The notes under the pieces: generated by a model
The model's input: the letters and a program-made list of their open reading frames with translations, nothing else
Database searches by the model: none
Told to the model about the DNA's origin: nothing
Program-made: the position numbers and the translations under genes
NCBI GenBank assembly: GCA_013365325.1
Contig: JABVXV010000673.1
Location: forward strand, 1 to 16,250
Length of the DNA: 16,250 bases
Source of the DNA: Dipetalonema caudispina
Taxonomy: Eukaryota > Nematoda > Chromadorea > Rhabditida > Onchocercidae
Reading direction: 5' to 3'
Shown here: in pieces, positions 1 through 10,600 of the stretch
How positions within the stretch are numbered: the stretch's first letter is position 1
Layout: each line of letters starts with the position of its first letter

Positions 1-75
1 AATGAACATTTCCACCATCATCCACATCATGGCGGTCATCATTTACTGCACCATGGCGGATGGGATTGGGATTAA
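1..75 (+). CDS. 3' end of a histidine-rich protein gene (partial, enters from the left)
   Basis: Reading frame 1 is open from the window edge to a TAA at 73-75 and gives 24 residues, ten of them His. The core is HFHHHPHHGGHH and the C-terminus is GGWDWD. The strongest support is a near-copy at the other end of the window (16176-16250, minus strand). There the same frame, length and stop position are kept, although the stop is TGA and several codons differ, and similarity ends right after the stop. His-rich tails like this often bind metal ions, but that is inference and the rest of the protein lies outside the window. Just after the stop a 20-bp unit occurs twice (71-90 and 91-110, imperfect), so the stop lies in the first copy. 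Candidate poly(A) signals AATAAA are at 683-688 and 705-710, which is rather far away. Confidence 0.7.
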   Translation, partial: NEHFHHHPHHGGHHLLHHGGWDWD

Positions 76-872
76 GATGTTCTATCAAGGATTGAGATGT
101 TCTACCGAAATGTTCAACTATTTTATTTCTGTCTTTGAGAGTTTCTTTTATCATGAATTATAAGGCTTTTCTTTATATTCACTGATAAATGTTTAATCGC
201 AGAAAACAGTACTTCCAACAGTACGTTTGCATGAAGTAGTACTTTCACCACCGTAACTGATCAGATGTAAGTTGTTGCGCGACGATAATAATGTTGTCGA
301 TACTGGTAGAATGGAGAGGTCATAGATTAAACGAAAAGCAGATTTCCGTCTCTCTACTCTTTTTTATTTAGTAATCTGCGTGACGGAATTCCGGCCAATT
401 GCAATTAATAGTCGGAATTTCTGCATGATATGTAGAAATCATATTGTGGTGGCAATTCCAATGCTGGTATTTCTTTCTATTCTAAGGTAAAGACACAGAG
501 AGTTTTGAGAATTAATGGATGTTTTAAATGGAAGATGATATCTGAATTAATGTGTAACTTATGGTGCCAAAAATTGGAAGTGAAAAATTCAAAACCTGAA
601 ATTACTCAACTGAGGCGCATGTGTTGTTTGTTCTTGCAAAGAGTTCCAAAATTTCATGAAAAACTTGTGAAACTTATATTTTAATAAATTATATTTTATA
701 TTTTAATAAAGGGAAAATTTTAGAAGTAATTACAACAAATAAAACCGCTTGCAAAGATAAACAATGCAAGTCATGAAGAATGTGCCCTGAATTTTTAAAT
801 TGTCTTTAAGAAATTAATATACTCGCTATGGTAATGATTATAAAATGTGTTTTCATCAAACATATAAATTGA
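76..872. other. intergenic / 3' region between two convergent genes
   Basis: No frame of coding character was seen on either strand. The stretch lies between the stop of the left histidine-rich gene (+) and the stop of the minus-strand gene (873), so it should contain both 3'UTRs. AATAAA occurs on the + strand at 683-688 and 705-710. I saw no good minus-strand AATAAA close to 873; the nearest TTTATT on the + strand that I noted is at about 363. Confidence 0.5.
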
Positions 873-2086
873 TTAATTCTTAAGCTCAGAAAAGTTTTCC
901 GATTCCGATCCCGAGAAAGATTTTGTTGTCGCTGATAGGGAAGATGGCTTTTTCAATTGCGTCTTTTTTTTTCCAATTGAATTCATATCTGTACTGACAA
1001 GTATTGTTTCAAAATTGCCAGTTATAGTGTTTGGTTTCTTCGCAATGTTAGCCACTTCACTTGAACTCCTACTACTTAAATGGATTCTCGATGAAGATCC
1101 CGTATCACTGTTATCATTGATAATACTCTTTCGATATCTCTTCACCTCTTCTGCACTATCTCGTCGCGCAGTGAATGAGCTCGATTGCTGCGTAGAAGAT
1201 ATACACAATAATGATACTAAAATTGCTTCCTATCAAAATTCATTTTCAACTGAAAGTTGCAAGTATGCATGCATACTTACAAAGAGGTAAAGTGAGAGTA
1301 CCCAACGATAGCAGAAGATTATAAAAGAGAACTATTTTGCCATGTGAGAATCCATTCATGTGCGTGAATAATGATTTTCATCAAAGTGGTATCATGATAG
1401 CAGCGTGGTACACCTACGCAATTCTCTAGATGATGGACGATTTCGAGCGGATAAAATAGCTCGGATTTCTTCTCTACTACGATTAACATTTTGACTAAGT
1501 TGCTTTTCTTTCGCGAATTGATCCACCAATACGTTACTCTGCAATGACCTTATTACTTTGAAGTTTGAACCTGTGAATGGTTATCCAAAGTTAGATCCTT
1601 TCTAGACTGAACAATATTTCATGCCTTTTAGATTATGCAAGAAAAATAAACGATTCATTTAGACAGCTATTGATAAAGATGATATAACAGTTACTTATAG
1701 CTTGAAAACATCTCTCCAATTTTATGGAATTATGAAATTAAAGACAAGAGAAGTTGCTGCATTAAAAGTGCAGTAATCATTCAGAGGTTTCTTTTTTTTC
1801 AAACGTGGCCTAGTTGTTAAACTGGATTTGAATAATGATATTTCTCGAATTCTGAGCAACCTTACTATTCTTGAAAGTATGAACTAAAGTAATGGAAATT
1901 TTAAGAAGTTGTGATACAACTAACCTCCAAGAAGACGAAATTTTTTGGCTTAAATTTAAGCAAAAACTGAAACATCTTTTGCCGCTTTCTTTCCATTATT
2001 TCAAAGATAATCATTGGTACAAGGAAAATAAGTGGTAGCAAAGTTATTATGATGATCATCACCACCGTTTCATATAATTGCACCAT
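873..2086 (-). CDS. Predicted small single-pass membrane protein, unknown family (spliced)
   Basis: I do not recognise this gene. Preferred model on the minus strand: exon 1 2086-1925, exon 2 1538-1418, exon 3 1216-873, totalling 627 nt and 208 residues, with matching phases (0, then 1). The ATG at 2086 is the first after an upstream in-frame TAA. Exon 1 encodes MVQLYET, a hydrophobic helix at about residues 8-28, then ERKRQK, so positive-inside suggests a short outer N-terminus and a cytoplasmic remainder. Its donor is GAG|gttagt. Exon 2 begins after tcattgcag and is charged and helical (SREEIRAILSARNR); its donor is gtaggt. Exon 3 begins after caattttag, is rich in Ser and Lys (SSSRIHLSSRSSSEV, GKKKTQLKKPSS) and ends ELKN. 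Exon 2 unspliced would instead stop at 1392-1394, giving 102 residues. A second candidate first exon (1359-1281) joins exon 3 in the same phase. The splice choice is uncertain; that exons 1 and 3 are coding is fairly likely. Confidence 0.5.
1261..1278. repeat. 18-bp perfect palindrome overlapping a splice donor
   Basis: AAGTATGCATGCATACTT is identical to its reverse complement. It lies in the 64-nt minus-strand intron 1280-1217 and includes all but the first two bases of the gtaagt donor, so in RNA the donor could be drawn into a hairpin. It may have no function. Confidence 0.6.
1281..1359 (-). other. Alternative first exon encoding a signal peptide
   Basis: On the minus strand an ATG at 1359, preceded in frame by two TGA codons, opens 26 codons that read as a signal sequence: short N-region MNGFSHGK, then a long hydrophobic run (IVLFYNLLLSLGTLTLPL). 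It ends at a perfect gtaagt donor in phase 1. Splicing out the 64-nt intron 1280-1217 joins it to the exon starting at 1216, creates a Leu codon at the junction, and gives a 140-residue secreted protein (79 + 344 nt = 141 codons with stop). It sits 32 nt after the stop that ends unspliced exon 2 of the membrane form, so it is either an alternative promoter/first exon of the same gene or part of an intron that reads well by chance. Confidence 0.4.
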
Positions 2087-2356
2087 TCCAAACTTTTAAT
2101 ATTATTTTACTTTTATATTTCAGACAGATAGTATTAGTGGCATATTTTCAGTTTTGAAGTTTGAATAAAATTAACAAATGTGGAAATGTTGACACATTTT
2201 CTTCACAGGTCGGTTATAAATCTCACTTTTTTTTCAGTTATATGAAATTAATCACACATTTCTTCGTCAGCATATATTGATTAATTGATCAAAACTAATG
2301 TGGGCCATTTAAGGTATGCAAATTTACTTATAAATTTCCTTTTCAATTTTTTACAG
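2087..2356. other. Upstream region of the minus-strand gene
   Basis: No open frame of note was seen. This should contain the promoter and 5'UTR of the minus-strand gene that starts at 2086. Several pyrimidine-rich TTTCAG sites occur on the + strand (for example near 2120), but none opens a convincing exon except the one at 2357. Confidence 0.4.
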
Positions 2357-2455
2357 AACAGACAACTTCGAATAATTAGTGCAACATCTCTGCTGGTGCT
2401 TGAGAGATTGTACGATGGAACAGTTTTGAAGCAAATTCATGGCTCTAATCGTTAA
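2357..2455 (+). other. Orphan exon-like segment, unknown
   Basis: A strong nematode-type acceptor (caattttttacag) is followed in phase 0 by 32 codons of protein-like composition (for example TSLLVLERLYDGTVLKQIHG) and a TAA at 2453-2455. A donor-like gttaag overlaps the end (2451), so it could be an internal exon ending at 2450. No partner exon was found upstream or downstream, and I do not recognise the peptide. It may be a relic of a lost gene or a chance frame. Confidence 0.25.
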
Positions 2456-4442
2456 GTTATGCCGTAGTATATTATGCTGACAAAAAATGTTTATTCTTAG
2501 CTAGCCTAATAATTTCGGAAGTAATACTATTGTTTTGAGGAGTTCTGGCTGGAGGAATTATTGTTATCAGCCAAGAAAAAGATAGAAGAAGATCTGGTTA
2601 GAGAATCATAAAAGTCAGTTCAAAACAATACTTTGTGATATCTAAGGAGAACTGTTTACAAGCCCAGCAAATATTTTTCATTTTTTTGAATTTAAACTCA
2701 AAAATTGTCATTTCGTGGGATGAAAATGGAAATAAATCCTTATAAATTCAAGTATACAGTAAAAATCTAATGAAATAGACAAATATATAAATGTATAAAT
2801 AAATATATGAGTTAATATATTAGGTATAAGAGATACTGTTGATACTAAGTAGTTCGAGTACAGAATAAAGGATTATTCTCCAACGCTAAATTTTTGCGCT
2901 CAATGATTAGTGTTGTTTGAAAGAATTTTCAAGAGCACATGAAGGATCATACCATTTCAGTTATACAACCGGTTCACAGAAACTTCTTTAATCAAACAAT
3001 GCTCTGTTTTAAGATATGTGTCGCATAGGAAATAAATATGATAATAATTTTAATGAAATATTAACATTAAATTTGTATATGAATTATCGTTGAAGGAAAA
3101 AAGGTATAACGTGATCATTCTTTTAGTTCCAACAATCCGAAAAGGACTGGAATTGTGATGATGATCTGTAAAAGACTAATTAACATTCCGTGTTTGTTTT
3201 CTCTGACAAAGAAGATTTATTTTTTATCAATTAAGACTTGATGAAATCCCAGCTATTATTCAGATCCTCTAAAGTACTGTAGGATAAATAAACCAGAAGT
3301 TGTTGGCTTTAAGTAAAATAAGTAGAAATTTTTGTTGCTCCTTTTATGATTTTCATTGTGGTACTAGTTATTTCACATAGATCAGTAACAATTCATTTTT
3401 GGTTGAATGCATAAATATTAGGAAAGGACTGGAAATCGAATACTAAAGGACAAATCTTCAGTGTGTAATTATCTTTTGCCATTGTGAATGTAATCAGTTT
3501 TAGAGAAATATTTCTCTTACACAAATTTTTCGGATCAATGATTGTCAAATCCATTTGAATCAAAGAAAACGTATAGTTTATTTAACACTTTTTTAATTTG
3601 ATTAATGCAGCAATTCAATTATTTTGGCTCGAATTCAGCAAAATAAACGGATCCTTTCAAGAAGATTTGAAACTTAAAAAACCGGTTTTTTTCCACCACA
3701 AGATAAAAGTATGACCGAAGTGGAGAGAAACTGGATAGTACTGGAAAAGTAACAATGATGAAAAAGAAATGTTGAAGGAAGGATGATAGGAAGGCGGTGA
3801 CATATAAGATTTTGATAAATATGAGAGGAAGTGAAAGGTCAGTGAGAAATGATTCGAATGGTTACGAGTCGCTTCAACCATTTCCCGACAGATTCCAAAT
3901 TTTTCTCCTAAACTTCATAAACTTTGTCAATGTTACAAAAAATTTTTGTTACAATAATTTCGCTAACGGTGAAGTAACTTTAGAGTGAAATGGGACAAAA
4001 AACTATGTGATAAAGATATCGTGAAGTTACGTCATGTTTACTTTGATATATTTCAGTGATGATTGAATATGCTAAAATAGTGGAGTTGAGGAAAAGCCAA
4101 TCAGGCCTTGGCATTTTTCAATAAATTTCATCATATTAATTTGCAAAGTTTAGGGAAGAAAAATATATATGTTCTCATTTTTGCGTTTTGAGACTTTACC
4201 TTATCCACTTTTAAACAACTGACGTGATTAAAAAAAAATTGAATAATTAAAAGTTCGAGAAATTTTTAATTAATTCAGCAGTGAAACAAAATCATCTTCT
4301 TTTCCCATTTATTGTATTTTTTATGGAGTTATAAGAATACTAACAAACAACTTACAATATTAATAAAACATTTGGACTAGGAATTGATTAGGAATGTATA
4401 GTGCAAATCTGATTCGAAAATCTTAGAGATGAAGTAAAGTGA
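2456..4442. other. Non-coding, AT-rich intergenic DNA
   Basis: Stops are dense in all frames. The only longer frames are two that overlap on opposite strands near 3657-3988; neither has splice partners or recognisable motifs. I see no RNA gene. The left part of a mariner insertion may lie in its last few hundred bases, but I could not recognise it or its terminal inverted repeat. Confidence 0.5.
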
Positions 4443-4887
4443 CCGATTGACCGCGAGGAATTGAACGCTTGCCAATCCGCGGTTGTTTTACAGTTGGAGC
4501 AAATGAGTGAAATGAAGAAGCTTAATAAATCTATGGTCTCACTGGCTAACTGATGATGGAAAAAATCGTCATTTTGAGGTATTCTCTAAACAAGACGAAA
4601 TATTTCTCAATCGAACTGTGAAATACACCCGCAATAATCGTCTCAGTGGTTAGATGAAGGAGAAGTGTCAAAGCAGAATTTGCACCAAAACGTAGTCATA
4701 ATTACTGTTTGATGATCTCTTGCCATTGAATTTCCTGAATCTCAACAAAACTATTCCATCTAGGAGATTTCAGCAAATTAATTAGGTCGCATTGGTCAAC
4801 AAAATGTCCCAATCCTTAGCTATGACAACATCTGACTCATGTCGAAGATTGATTATCATAGACTCTACTTACTTAAAGCATGTGCTT
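4443..4887 (+). pseudogene. Decayed mariner-family transposase fragment
   Basis: Three reading-frame segments follow the order of the middle of a mariner (D,D34D) transposase. Segment 1 (4443-4538) reads REELNACQSAVVLQLEQ then KKLNKS, matching the family's ELNVDHSTVVRHL...KKLDKW block of the second helix-turn-helix. After a +1 shift, segment 2 (4540-4805) reads HWLTDDGKNRHFEVFS and NRTVKYTRNNR, matching HELTENQKNRRFEV, then NFLNLNKTIPSRRFQQI, matching FLNPGETITSEKYAQQID, then ALVNK. After another shift, segment 3 (4806-4887) reads PILSYDN, matching ILLHDN with the second catalytic Asp. In-frame stops occur at 4651, 4693, 4699, 4783 and 4833, and the block around the first catalytic Asp (CDEKW) is missing. 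It cannot be active. The family sequences are recalled, not searched; terminal inverted repeats were not found. Confidence 0.75.
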
Positions 4888-6617
4888 AACTTATTTCTAA
4901 TAATTCGAAATTATAGTCTGAAACCATAATTATTTTAGTACTTAGTAAGAATTGCAGTTTGTAAAGTAAAAGATTTTCTGCTTCTCTGAATATGCCTAAG
5001 ATAGATCTAATTCTAAAATTTGCACAAAATTAGTTATAGTCTTCATACAGTTGATTTCACTATAAAATCAAACTATAATTTGAATGAGAAGCACGAATGA
5101 CATGAAAACATAAACTATAATCCTGAAAACTGTAAATTAGTGATGATAGTTTTTCTGACTGTCGTTGAAATTTCGTACCACTTGTTGACAGTTATGAAGT
5201 CAATATAATTTAATAGGGTTAAACAGTCGACAAAGGCAATCACTTGCTACTTTCCAAGATTTTTGTGTATTTGGGTATCGAAAATTAGTGTCATCAAATT
5301 ATTTAGGCGATCTAGATCTGTAATCCATTATATGAAATTTAGAGATTCGAATAAGACTTTTGATAACAGATAAGTTGGGTATAAATGTATTCAAAAGTGA
5401 AAAGTCTCTATTCGTAACCTCATCGGGAAACCAGGAATTATAAATTTGTTGGTTTTCTAGTAGGTTTCTTAAAATCAGAGACATCCGGAATCAAATTTTT
5501 GGAGATTCCCAATCTTTCTTGAAATGGCCTCATGCAGCTTCAATATACATTCAGGTCAAGAATATTTTTGTATGACCTCGCAGATGTTTTGCACCAAGGA
5601 TTCTGAAGTCTCATACTCAAATTTTAAACTTGCAATGAGACGTGAAATCATGAGACAAAGTGTTTCTCTTACATTATTTTACTGCTAACTCTTTTATTTC
5701 TATTTTCGCTAAAAGTTTTGTTATGACTGATAATTAACTAATTAAGCGATTTCTTGTCAGCTAGCAAATGTTATTAACTTTACAAGCCACATCAATTTAA
5801 GTGCAACATTTCTAGCGCTATGTTCTTATTTGAAATATTTAAGTATGAAACAATAAGTTCATTTAGTAAGAATGACTTATTTCACTTCCATTTCCTTATA
5901 ATTCAATATAAATAATTCGGAATCTTCGCAATCCCATTGATAACGATTTCATCGAGTAGAATTGAATGTATTCGGCAAAATCTGAACTGGAAATAGAATG
6001 ATTGTTGATATTTCAATTACTGCAACAATGATGGTGATCGCTTATCAGATGAAATGATATTGGTTGCTCCTTTTCACATTTCCCCAAGAATATCACCTTA
6101 TTCAATTTGATAACCTCCCTTTTAACCTGTAATGTATTTTATTGTTTTGTGCAAAGAATATCTATGATCCCGAGATCTCATATGAATAAAAAACAAATTT
6201 ATCAATCATTCAAGTACCAGCTATAGTCTAACTTGCATAATACATATTGATGACAGTCTTCGAGAATTGTTGGTTTTTTGCTTAAATTCTGAGTTTCTTG
6301 TCAGTTTTCTTTATGATGTGGTAATAATTAAATTATTTTCTACTGAATTGTAATCTAACTCATCATATAAATTAGGTTGCTTTGATAATCCTTGACAGAG
6401 GTCATTTATTATCTTCTAGAAATTCATGGTCTTTTGACAGTTTGCTGCATGAAGTCGTTGCAATTTTCCGACTTGTTAAACCCAATATTTTGCAATTTTA
6501 GAGTTAGCAATTCAACTATTCGATTTTATTTTCTAACTTAAGTTTTCTTTTGCTCTGTATCAAACGTGCTTACTTATATTATAGAGGTATACGTGATAGT
6601 GTGCGCAAATTTTGCAG
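4888..6617. other. Non-coding region upstream of the VWA-ZP gene
   Basis: No convincing exon was found on either strand. A run of 51 codons without a stop at 6386-6540 (+) lacks an early ATG and known motifs. The 3' part of the mariner insertion, if it survives, would lie in the first few hundred bases, and the promoter of the VWA-ZP gene should lie in the last part. A loose cluster of CTATAAT and its inverse ATTATAG occurs between about 4910 and 5125 with no evident meaning. Confidence 0.45.
6611..6617 (+). promoter_or_regulatory. Possible trans-splice (spliced leader) acceptor
   Basis: TTTGCAG lies 32 nt before the ATG at 6650, in T-rich context and with no usable upstream donor. That is the usual place for SL1 addition in nematodes. 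It is a prediction only. Confidence 0.4.
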
Positions 6618-6649
6618 AGAATAAGTTAGCAAAGTGCACTAACTTTGAA

Positions 6650-7628
6650 ATGCAGCGGATTATACGAAGGACAGCAATACACTTTGTCATAATTGTAAGT
6701 ATAAGCCTAACTTATTAATTTAAACTTATTAATTCACATGTAATCAGGGACTTCCTAAATAAGGAATTTTGTTAACCGAATGTTAGATTTAAATCTCGTA
6801 ATTGGTATGATTATCAGAAACTTGTGTCCTTTCCCATTCAGAATGAAAACAATAATTAAGTTTGAATGATTTAGATGATTTGAAACAAATGAATCCTTGC
6901 GGCCTTTAAATTATCACTAAGCACTATTTGATAGAAAAAGTGAAATCGGATCTTGTAATTAAACACGATTGCAAGAGGTCATAATTATTTATGAATGCAC
7001 TGGCGAAATTATTTCACCTTTGTTTCCTGGAAATCTTTGTTTCTTGAAAATATGTTTCATGCAGAGAAGAAGTCGTGCTTTGATGGTTTTCAGTCCATTA
7101 ACGAAAATTAGTACTAATTTAATTTAATCTCAAATCCTCATAGGGAATGTTTGTAAATTGAGATCATAATTAATGTTCCGAACGATTACATTTCTAAAGT
7201 AATTTGATCAAATGCAAATTATTGTAATTAAATTCCTAAACTGCCATCTTCGAATGGGATTCTGAATGACTGCTGGTTAGTTCACAGTTTGCATTAATGA
7301 CATTCAATTTCTAAAAATCCTGAAGTTTCTTCTAGAGCGTAAATCTATCTCCTTGATGTCCAAAATTACTTTCAGGTAATACTAACTTACAGAGATGCTG
7401 CAACAGCGCCCAGCCATAACCTTCCGTTTGATTATGGCCCTCGACAGTACACCAATAGCCAAAGGACATCCAGATCCAATGGAAATGAAGAAAGCCAGCA
7501 AAAAATTGATAATACTTTAAAAGATAAATCAATCAATAATGTACATATTCAAATATTTTTGGTTGCTCCGAATAGGACTTCTGCCAACTCCGACATTCGA
7601 CCCAACGATCTTCGTAATAAAGAAATGG
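6650..7628 (+). other. Exons 1-2: start and signal peptide
   Basis: Exon 1 (6650-6694) gives MQRIIRRTAIHFVII and ends at ATT|gtaagt in phase 0. Exon 2 (7376-7628) starts after ttactttcag in phase 0 with VILTYRDAATAPS. Joined, they form a classic signal peptide: Arg-rich N-region, hydrophobic core at residues 9-20 and small residues at about 23-26, with cleavage probably near A26. The join is what identifies the start. Exon 2 continues with a hydrophilic, Asn/Ser-rich sequence and ends G|gttaag in phase 1, completing a Gly codon with exon 3 at 7769. Confidence 0.85.
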
Positions 7629-10600
7629 GTTAAGAAACCTTTATCATTTGTGTAGTTATAAATATCACTCCTTATCAGTTTCACTCTAAGTATATTTTAG
7701 TCTTTGTATTTTGCATAAAGTTGTTATATTTTACGTACACTCAAGATATTTGAGTAAATATGTTGCAGGAAACAATACGGCATTATTAGGCAGTCAACAG
7801 AATCCCATATCATTTCAAATTGATCTTGAAAAAGGTACTGTGAACGATATAAGCAGTCTATCGTCAAAGATCAGTGATAAAGTGAGTAATACACAAATTT
7901 CTTAAAAATTTAAAAATCCGTTAAAAGGTAGAACAAATTGAACTGTGTTCTAGAGAGGAAGAATTCATTAGTGATAGATCGGATACAAAATCGGAGATGG
8001 CGTAGAATACTCCCAAAAACATTCAATTTACTGTTACTCGACTCGATAACTTTTCTCATGATGGACACGAGAATTCAAAAAATTATGCTCCTAATTTATA
8101 AAGTACAATTATATTGAATACAAAAGGAAATTCCATTACATCTACAGAAAAAACTGTTCTAGCAGGTTTAAGTGGTCTAGAAAAGATAAGTTTTCAGCTT
8201 CCGACAAGTTCTAATTCTTTCAGTTTCGCATCAAATTTAAAAAGTTTTGAACAAATCCCTGTGCTTGATTTGTTTTTGAGTGGACTTAAAAGAAAAAAAA
8301 TTGAGAACTTGTAATCTTTAATTAAAACCTTTCGTAAAGCAAAGATTCTTGCTTCTCCTTGAATATTTTTCAGGAAGATATTATAACATCTATGCAATCA
8401 GTTGATAAAACTAATGGAAATAGTGAAGACAAGGTGTTATCCAAGAAATCTGAAAGAACATTAGTTGACGAAGTCGAATCATCGGTGCAATTTAAATCAA
8501 ATGATAATGCCTTAGCTGAGGCAGATAAAAGCCGGCTGGAAACTAATTTTGATCAAATGAGCGGAACTGTTCTGAATATAACAGAAGGAAAACTGGGATT
8601 TTCAATACCGAATCATATCTCCAATCCGAATCTGAATTCAGCTAAAGTTAGATTTGGGAATTTAGCATCAAGCCACATCGTAGATTATTCCGCATTCTTG
8701 ACTAAATCCCCTTCTGTGGAAACAAGTACAATCGTTCCACAGTTTGAAGCTATTCTCAGTTCTCCCGAACAAATCTCTTCTATTACTGGCAAAGAAATGT
8801 CCATGACAAGGACGACAACGAGTCAACAAAATTCTGGAGCAACAATTAATTTTGGCACTGAAATATTACCCGATAAGACTGGAACATTAAGCACACAAAC
8901 CACGGGCTTCCCTTCCAAAACCAGTAAAATTCCAGAAAATGGAATAAATTTTCGGGAAACGGCGATTTTTTCAACCACTGACCGTATTAGTAATTCTGAG
9001 AACATTTTATCTTCCGAACCACTTCTAACCTCTATCGTTTCTTCAACACCAAAATTGATCATTTTTCCCAATAGGAAAAACTTCGATGGAGCTCACGTCG
9101 GAATAAAACTATCACCGATACTCGATGAAACCGGTAAATCATTAGAAAATAAAGTCATAGTGCATAACCATAGCACAACATCGATTAAGAATATTACTGA
9201 GCCAAAAATCAGTTCTGGAAATCGATCATCAGATTTTGGACCACCACATCCGGTTACTTTCATCGCGGTAGGTGATCGAGAGATTTTGGATGAGCAAAAG
9301 CCGCAAAGGGAAGCTTCATCAATTCTATCAACGTCTCGTATTGTAGTTGGAGAACAGATTGCTGGAATGCAAGAAATCCATCATTCAGATTCTGCAAAGG
9401 ATGAAGCCGCGATTGTCGGAAAACAAGCAATGATCACTTCATTACGAAAGCAAGATAGTAATATTACAAAAAGTACCTCATCTTATCGAATAATTAAGAC
9501 GGAATCAGCGGGAGTTGCAGAGCAAACACAATCCAGAGAACCTTTTCAGAATGGATCTAGTTTAGGTGAAGCGAAAAATGCTTCCCCAGACGTATTCCTC
9601 ATTCCAGAACAGAATTTCGCAACTCCTGAACCAAATTACATAGAATCCATTGATTCAATAAGAACCGCAATTTCGACTGCAGATCTGCTACTCACTGAAT
9701 CTGAAGCAGAACAAAGGAAAAACGAAATTCTAAAGTCTGAATTTCTAAGCACTCAATTACCAGAATTAATGGGACATACTCAATTTGCTTATCCACAACT
9801 ACGGTTAAATCTAGTCAAACTTGATACAGTGAACGATGAGATGAATATTTCAGACAGCAGTGAGGATCTAAAGGCAAAACCTGATTTCAGAGTCTCACAA
9901 GTAAAATTGGTAAGAATATTGCATAGTTTCAGTGTTTTCAAAATATCCGGACAACAGATCCGTTCACAGTTTCAGGATTTCTAATCACGCTGTTGATAAT
10001 CTAGAAAGAAATATGAAGATGCAAATTTATCACTTCCACTGGTAATGATTTTACCATGGCCTATTCAAAATTTTTCAAAAGTCGCAAATAAACATGACTA
10101 ACTACTGAAGATTGAAACTTGCAGCCACCAGGGATACGAGATACAAGCGAATTAAAGGTCAGCAAACCGATTTATTGCGATAGAGGTAACTTGTTTTCAA
10201 TATGAAATTATCTCAGAATTCAGAAATCATAAAAGTGTTTATGTTTAATCAGGAAGATTTCTCGATGATAGAAAAGTGATGCTATATTTCAAATATAAAA
10301 CTTTGAACTGATTTTTGGTACATTTAGAAATTGAAGAAATTTTGTTAGCAATTTAAAAAATCAAAATCGATAATGTTCGCTTATGCTATGCGAAAAGATT
10401 TTAGAAATATTAACTTCTGAGTGTAAACAACTGCATGTTAGTTGTCGTTGTAGATGAATGTCCGGTAGCAAATGATAAATCTGATCAAGTAAGATCCGAT
10501 GTGCTGTTTTTAATAGATGCTTCTCATAATATCAGTAAAATACAATTTCAAAAAGCAGTGAAACTTATCATGGATACTGTAGATCAATTTCAAAACATTG

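Noticed and set aside
3657..3988. Two overlapping frames of 63-74 codons on opposite strands
   Set aside because: No recognisable motifs, no splice partners, and low-complexity composition expected by chance in AT-rich DNA.
4441..4485. GC-richer patch with short inverted ACCGCG/CGCGGT arms that suggested a tRNA or structured RNA
   Set aside because: No cloverleaf can be drawn and the stretch is explained as part of the mariner coding relic.
5299..5484. 61-codon frame on the minus strand
   Set aside because: No family resemblance, no splice context, and it is isolated in non-coding DNA.
6386..6540. 51 codons without a stop on the + strand before the main gene
   Set aside because: No early ATG and no known motif; a run of this length is expected somewhere in six frames of 16 kb.
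9910..9984. Continuation of the long exon 4 frame to the stop at 9984
   Set aside because: The gtaaga donor at 9910 joins in phase to exon 5 and the VWA exons; the extra 25 codons have no support.
10157..10162. Shorter version of exon 5 ending at AAG|gtcagc (33 nt)
   Set aside because: It ends in phase 0 and cannot join exon 6, which needs phase 1; the donor at 10186 can.
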